64,000 bases of DNA from positions 3,658,001 to 3,722,000 of the forward strand of contig OZ244173.1 in assembly GCA_965216515.1 (NCBI GenBank), read 5' to 3'. Below are positions 61,512 to 64,000 of the stretch, one piece after another. The DNA comes from CAXMRP01 sp965216515 (GTDB lineage: Bacteria; Pseudomonadota; Alphaproteobacteria; Rhizobiales; Afifellaceae). The notes below the pieces were generated by a model. It worked only from the letters and a program-made list of their open reading frames with translations, was not told the DNA's origin and ran no database searches. The position numbers and the translations under genes are program-made. The stretch's first letter is position 1; each line of letters opens with the position of its first letter.

Positions 61512-61531
61512 CCGACCGGTTTTCCGGTCGG
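61512..61531 (+). repeat. Perfect 8-bp hairpin in the DUF2007-ispB divergent region
   Basis: CCGACCGG and CCGGTCGG (61512-61519 and 61524-61531) flank a TTTT loop. It lies 57 bp upstream of the DUF2007 start and 127 bp upstream of ispB, in a 202-bp divergent intergenic region. It may be an operator or leader hairpin. No consensus promoter was seen there. Confidence 0.45.
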
Positions 61532-61657
61532 CCCGGCCGGCAAACAATGTTGCGGCGACGGTTGGACTGATCGCATGATTGTGCCAACTTGTCACTTCTA
61601 GCATTCCTCGCCTGTCCTGTATGGTTCAGGCGTCGAAATCCGACCCGGAGCAGATCT

Positions 61658-62674
61658 GTGGGCGTAGTCGTTCCCTTGAAGGAGAAGCAGTCGAAGGCTC
61701 CGGCCATCGCGACGCTGGTTGCGGCAACCGCAATCGGTATCGATCGCGTCAATCAGCTTATCGTCGAGCGGACCGGCTCCGATGTCACGCTCATTCCGGA
61801 AGTGGCCCGTTATCTGATTGATTCCGGCGGCAAGCGCCTGCGGCCGATGCTTACGATCGCCAGCGCCGGGGCCTGCGGCTACGATGGCGACGGCGATGCG
61901 CTTTTGGCCGCCAGCGTGGAATTCATGCACACCGCAACATTGTTCCACGATGATGTGGTCGATGAAAGTGCGATGCGCCGGGGCAAGCGGACGGCGCGCC
62001 TTGTCTGGGGAAACCAGGAAAGCGTGCTGGTTGGTGATTTTCTTCTCGGCCAGGCTTTCAAGATGATGGTCGATGTCGGTTCCATCGATGCGCTTGCCGT
62101 GTTGTCCAACGCAGCGGCGACGATAGCGGAAGGCGAGGTGATGCAGCTTGGCACCGCTCGCAACACCGAGACCACCGAGGACGAGTATCTCGATGTCATT
62201 CGGGCGAAGACGGCGGCGCTCTTTTCCGCCGCTGCCGAAGTCGGACCCATTATAGCCGGCTCCGATCGGCCGGTGCGTGCGGCATTCCGTTCCTACGGCA
62301 CCAATCTGGGTATCGCCTTCCAGCTGATCGACGACGCGCTGGACTATGGCGGGCGCGCCCCGGCGCTTGGCAAGAATGTCGGCGACGATTTGCGTGAAGG
62401 CAAAGTCACCTTGCCGGTCGTGCTGGCGTTCCGGCGCGGCGATGACGCAGACCGCGATTTCTGGCGGCGCACACTGAAGGCAAAAACCGTCACTGATGCC
62501 GATCTGTCCTGTGCAATCGACCGGCTGAACGGCACCGGTGCCCTCGCCGACACAATTGAGCGTGCCGGTCACTATGGTGCCATGGCCCGTGACGCGCTGG
62601 CTCCATTGCCGGAAAGCGAGCAGAAAACCGCACTTCTGGACGCCGTGGATTTTTGCATCGCCCGCGCAACATGA
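61658..62674 (+). CDS. ispB: Polyprenyl (octa/decaprenyl) diphosphate synthase
   Basis: Trans-isoprenyl diphosphate synthase that builds the ubiquinone side chain from IPP. The 338-aa protein has the first Asp-rich motif DDVVD (98-102, in LFHDDVVDESAMRRGK) and the second DDALD in QLIDDALDYGG, with SGGKRLRPML. Chain length cannot be read safely from sequence; alphaproteobacteria usually make decaprenyl. GTG 61658 was chosen because GGAG lies 7 nt before it and the product begins close to homology; the ORF extends to 61589. Products feed UbiA (9833). Confidence 0.92.
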   Translation: MGVVVPLKEKQSKAPAIATLVAATAIGIDRVNQLIVERTGSDVTLIPEVARYLIDSGGKRLRPMLTIASAGACGYDGDGDALLAASVEFMHTATLFHDDVVDESAMRRGKRTARLVWGNQESVLVGDFLLGQAFKMMVDVGSIDALAVLSNAAATIAEGEVMQLGTARNTETTEDEYLDVIRAKTAALFSAAAEVGPIIAGSDRPVRAAFRSYGTNLGIAFQLIDDALDYGGRAPALGKNVGDDLREGKVTLPVVLAFRRGDDADRDFWRRTLKAKTVTDADLSCAIDRLNGTGALADTIERAGHYGAMARDALAPLPESEQKTALLDAVDFCIARAT

Positions 62675-62814
62675 AGGCTGTAGTCAGGGGCGAACACCCC
62701 GGCTTTGCCGCGCCGCCCGATTCACGATCTGTTGCCAATGGGGGTGATAGGGAACCGGTGTTGAATGGATGGAATAATGCAGGCCGGAATTCACAAGATG
62801 CGGAGGCTATTCAT

Positions 62815-64000
62815 ATGACAGAGCGGCTGAAATCAATTGCCGGGCGCCGCCTCATGCGTGCGCTTGCCGCTGTGGCGATCGGCTTTGCGGCATTTCCATC
62901 GCAAGCCGCGACCGAAGACGATATCGAACTGAGCACCCTGTCCGGGATCTATCTTGCCGCACGGCTTGCGGAATCGGAGAAGGACATCAGTCGCGCCGCC
63001 GAATATTACCGCTCCGCCTACCGCGCCGATCAAGAAAACGAATTCCTTCTGGAACGCGCCATGGTTCTCACCGGCGCCGAAGGCGCCATGGATGACGCAA
63101 TACGTCTCGCCGGGGAACTGGCCGAACACGCCCCGGACAACCAGGCGGCGCGTCTTCTGCTTGCTGCCAGTTCAATGCGTGCCCGAACCTATTCGGCCGT
63201 TATCGCGGAGGTGGAGAAGTCGGGCGATGGCGCATTGGCCGGCCTGACAAAGGGCCTGCTTGCCGCCTGGGCTGACTTCGGGCGCGACGATGTTGATTCT
63301 GCGTTGATGTCGCTGGAAAGTCTGGTCGGTGAGGAATGGTATGAGCCGTTCCGCCTTCTGCATACGGGCCATATCACGCTGGCCGCCGGGCGCGCGGAGG
63401 AAGCGGCGGCGGTATTGAAAAGCGCCTATGATCGTGATGGCAACGCCGTTCGCGTCGTTGAATCTTATGCGCGGGCGCTGGCCATTTCCGGCGAACGGGA
63501 TAAGGCGCGGCAGATCATTGGCGATTTCCTGCTCCGGTTTCCGCAAAATCCATTCGCCATGGCGGTGCTGGAGGATTTGCGCAGTGAAGGTGCGGTTGCG
63601 CCGGCGATCAGCAATGCGGTTCAGGGGGCCGCCGAAGCGCTGTCGGGTTTGGGTGCTGCCATCGGCCAGGAAAACGGGACCGAACTGGCTGTGTTCTATC
63701 TGCGGCTGGCACTTTATCTCGATCCGGATTTGGCCGGCGGGCTTGCTGCATACTCGCTCGGCAATGTGCTGGTCGCCAGCAGTCAGTTTGAGGCGGCGAT
63801 ACCTGTTTACGAAAAAATCGATACGTCGGCCCCATTTGGCGCACTGGCCCGGCTGCAGTCAGCTGTGTCGCTGGACCGGCTGGATCGCGTGGACGAGGCA
63901 GATGCCTCCTTCCGGGCGGCGATCGAGCAGGAGCCCGACAACCTGCAAGCTTACTTGTCGTATGGCGGTATGCTCCGCGGCCGCAAACGGTTTGACGCCG
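62815..64000 (+). CDS. Exported tetratricopeptide-repeat protein, 3'-truncated by the window edge
   Basis: The open frame begins at ATG 62815, 8 nt after a strong CGGAGG, and runs to base 64000 without a stop, so about 395 residues are visible. It has a signal peptide (RRLMRALAAVAIGFAAFPSQA, cleaved near residue 31). The mature part consists of helical repeats resembling TPRs (for example AAEYYRSAYRADQENEFLLERA, AIPVYEKIDTSAPFGALARLQ and ADASFRAAIEQEPDNLQAYL). It is likely periplasmic or an outer-membrane-associated scaffold. It lies 140 bp after ispB on the same strand. A TPR gene at this place is common in Hyphomicrobiales; the partner is unknown. Confidence 0.85.
   Translation, partial: MTERLKSIAGRRLMRALAAVAIGFAAFPSQAATEDDIELSTLSGIYLAARLAESEKDISRAAEYYRSAYRADQENEFLLERAMVLTGAEGAMDDAIRLAGELAEHAPDNQAARLLLAASSMRARTYSAVIAEVEKSGDGALAGLTKGLLAAWADFGRDDVDSALMSLESLVGEEWYEPFRLLHTGHITLAAGRAEEAAAVLKSAYDRDGNAVRVVESYARALAISGERDKARQIIGDFLLRFPQNPFAMAVLEDLRSEGAVAPAISNAVQGAAEALSGLGAAIGQENGTELAVFYLRLALYLDPDLAGGLAAYSLGNVLVASSQFEAAIPVYEKIDTSAPFGALARLQSAVSLDRLDRVDEADASFRAAIEQEPDNLQAYLSYGGMLRGRKRFDA

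Overview
This window is a chromosomal segment of an alphaproteobacterium, most likely from the order Hyphomicrobiales (Rhizobiales). The evidence is the gene content: a CcrM-type GANTC methylase with a C-terminal RAMA-like region, an aa3 oxidase cluster in rhizobial order with a tiny CoxF gene, an ATP synthase Fo cluster with both b' and b subunits, and lineage-typical unknowns (DUF6101, DUF4170, DUF2093, DUF983, DUF2007, an IalB-like protein). The DNA is GC-rich, genes are tightly packed with many ATGA-type overlaps, and I see no insertion sequence, prophage, CRISPR array, integron, tRNA or rRNA. I found no accessory island. The honest reading is a conserved housekeeping region with several unusual details.

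Layout. 1-5.4 kb: the end of ileS, then lspA, a lipoprotein and mutL (+). 5.4-9.7 kb: rsmD and an RluB-type pseudouridine synthase (-), tadA (+), a patatin-like lipase and purD (-). 9.8-15 kb: ubiA, a DUF6101 gene (-), an inositol-phosphatase family gene, a DUF4170 gene, waaA and lpxK, which covers lipid A and Kdo assembly. 15.1-16 kb: a DUF2093 gene and an IalB-like secreted protein (-). 16.3-25.3 kb: a long + cluster for cytochrome c oxidase and its assembly (coxB, coxA, ctaB, coxF, ctaG, coxC, DUF983, surf1), continuing into ispH, thrB and rnhA. 25.3-34.8 kb: a lone DsbD N-domain protein, yqgE, a large membrane-bound HGDSF/EAL protein, a GNAT acetyltransferase, an M16 peptidase, thrC, a HAD phosphatase and a 3-methyladenine glycosylase.

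34.8-39.6 kb holds the glycine cleavage operon on the - strand: gcvT, gcvH, gcvPA and gcvPB with a split P protein. It is preceded by a tandem glycine riboswitch and a helix that can hide the gcvT ribosome binding site. 39.7-48.4 kb: a lipoprotein, ccrM, a HAD gene, mutY, a DUF721 gene, a DsbA-like protein and smc. 48.5-51.4 kb: a consensus promoter and the Fo genes atpI-B-E-F'-F with a terminator-like hairpin after atpE. 51.4-58.2 kb: rnhB, a PA0069-type radical SAM protein, moaB, a triple-cluster CDGSH iron-sulfur protein, a family-4-like uracil-DNA glycosylase lacking two cluster cysteines, ETF-ubiquinone oxidoreductase and a YciI-like protein. 58.2-64 kb: a homocysteine S-methyltransferase family protein, a small membrane protein with an S49 peptidase, a TrmN6-like methyltransferase, a DUF2007 gene, the polyprenyl diphosphate synthase ispB, and the start of an exported TPR protein that runs off the end.

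Together the genes serve respiration (ubiquinone side chain and ring prenylation, heme O, cytochrome oxidase, ETF-QO, Fo), envelope building (lipid A, lipoprotein processing), DNA repair (mutL, mutY, tag-like, UDG) and one-carbon/glycine metabolism. The best leads are regulatory: the riboswitch with its anti-SD helix, the atpE hairpin, and CtrA-like motifs before ccrM. Two protein-level leads are the cluster-poor UDG and the degenerate GGDEF domain.
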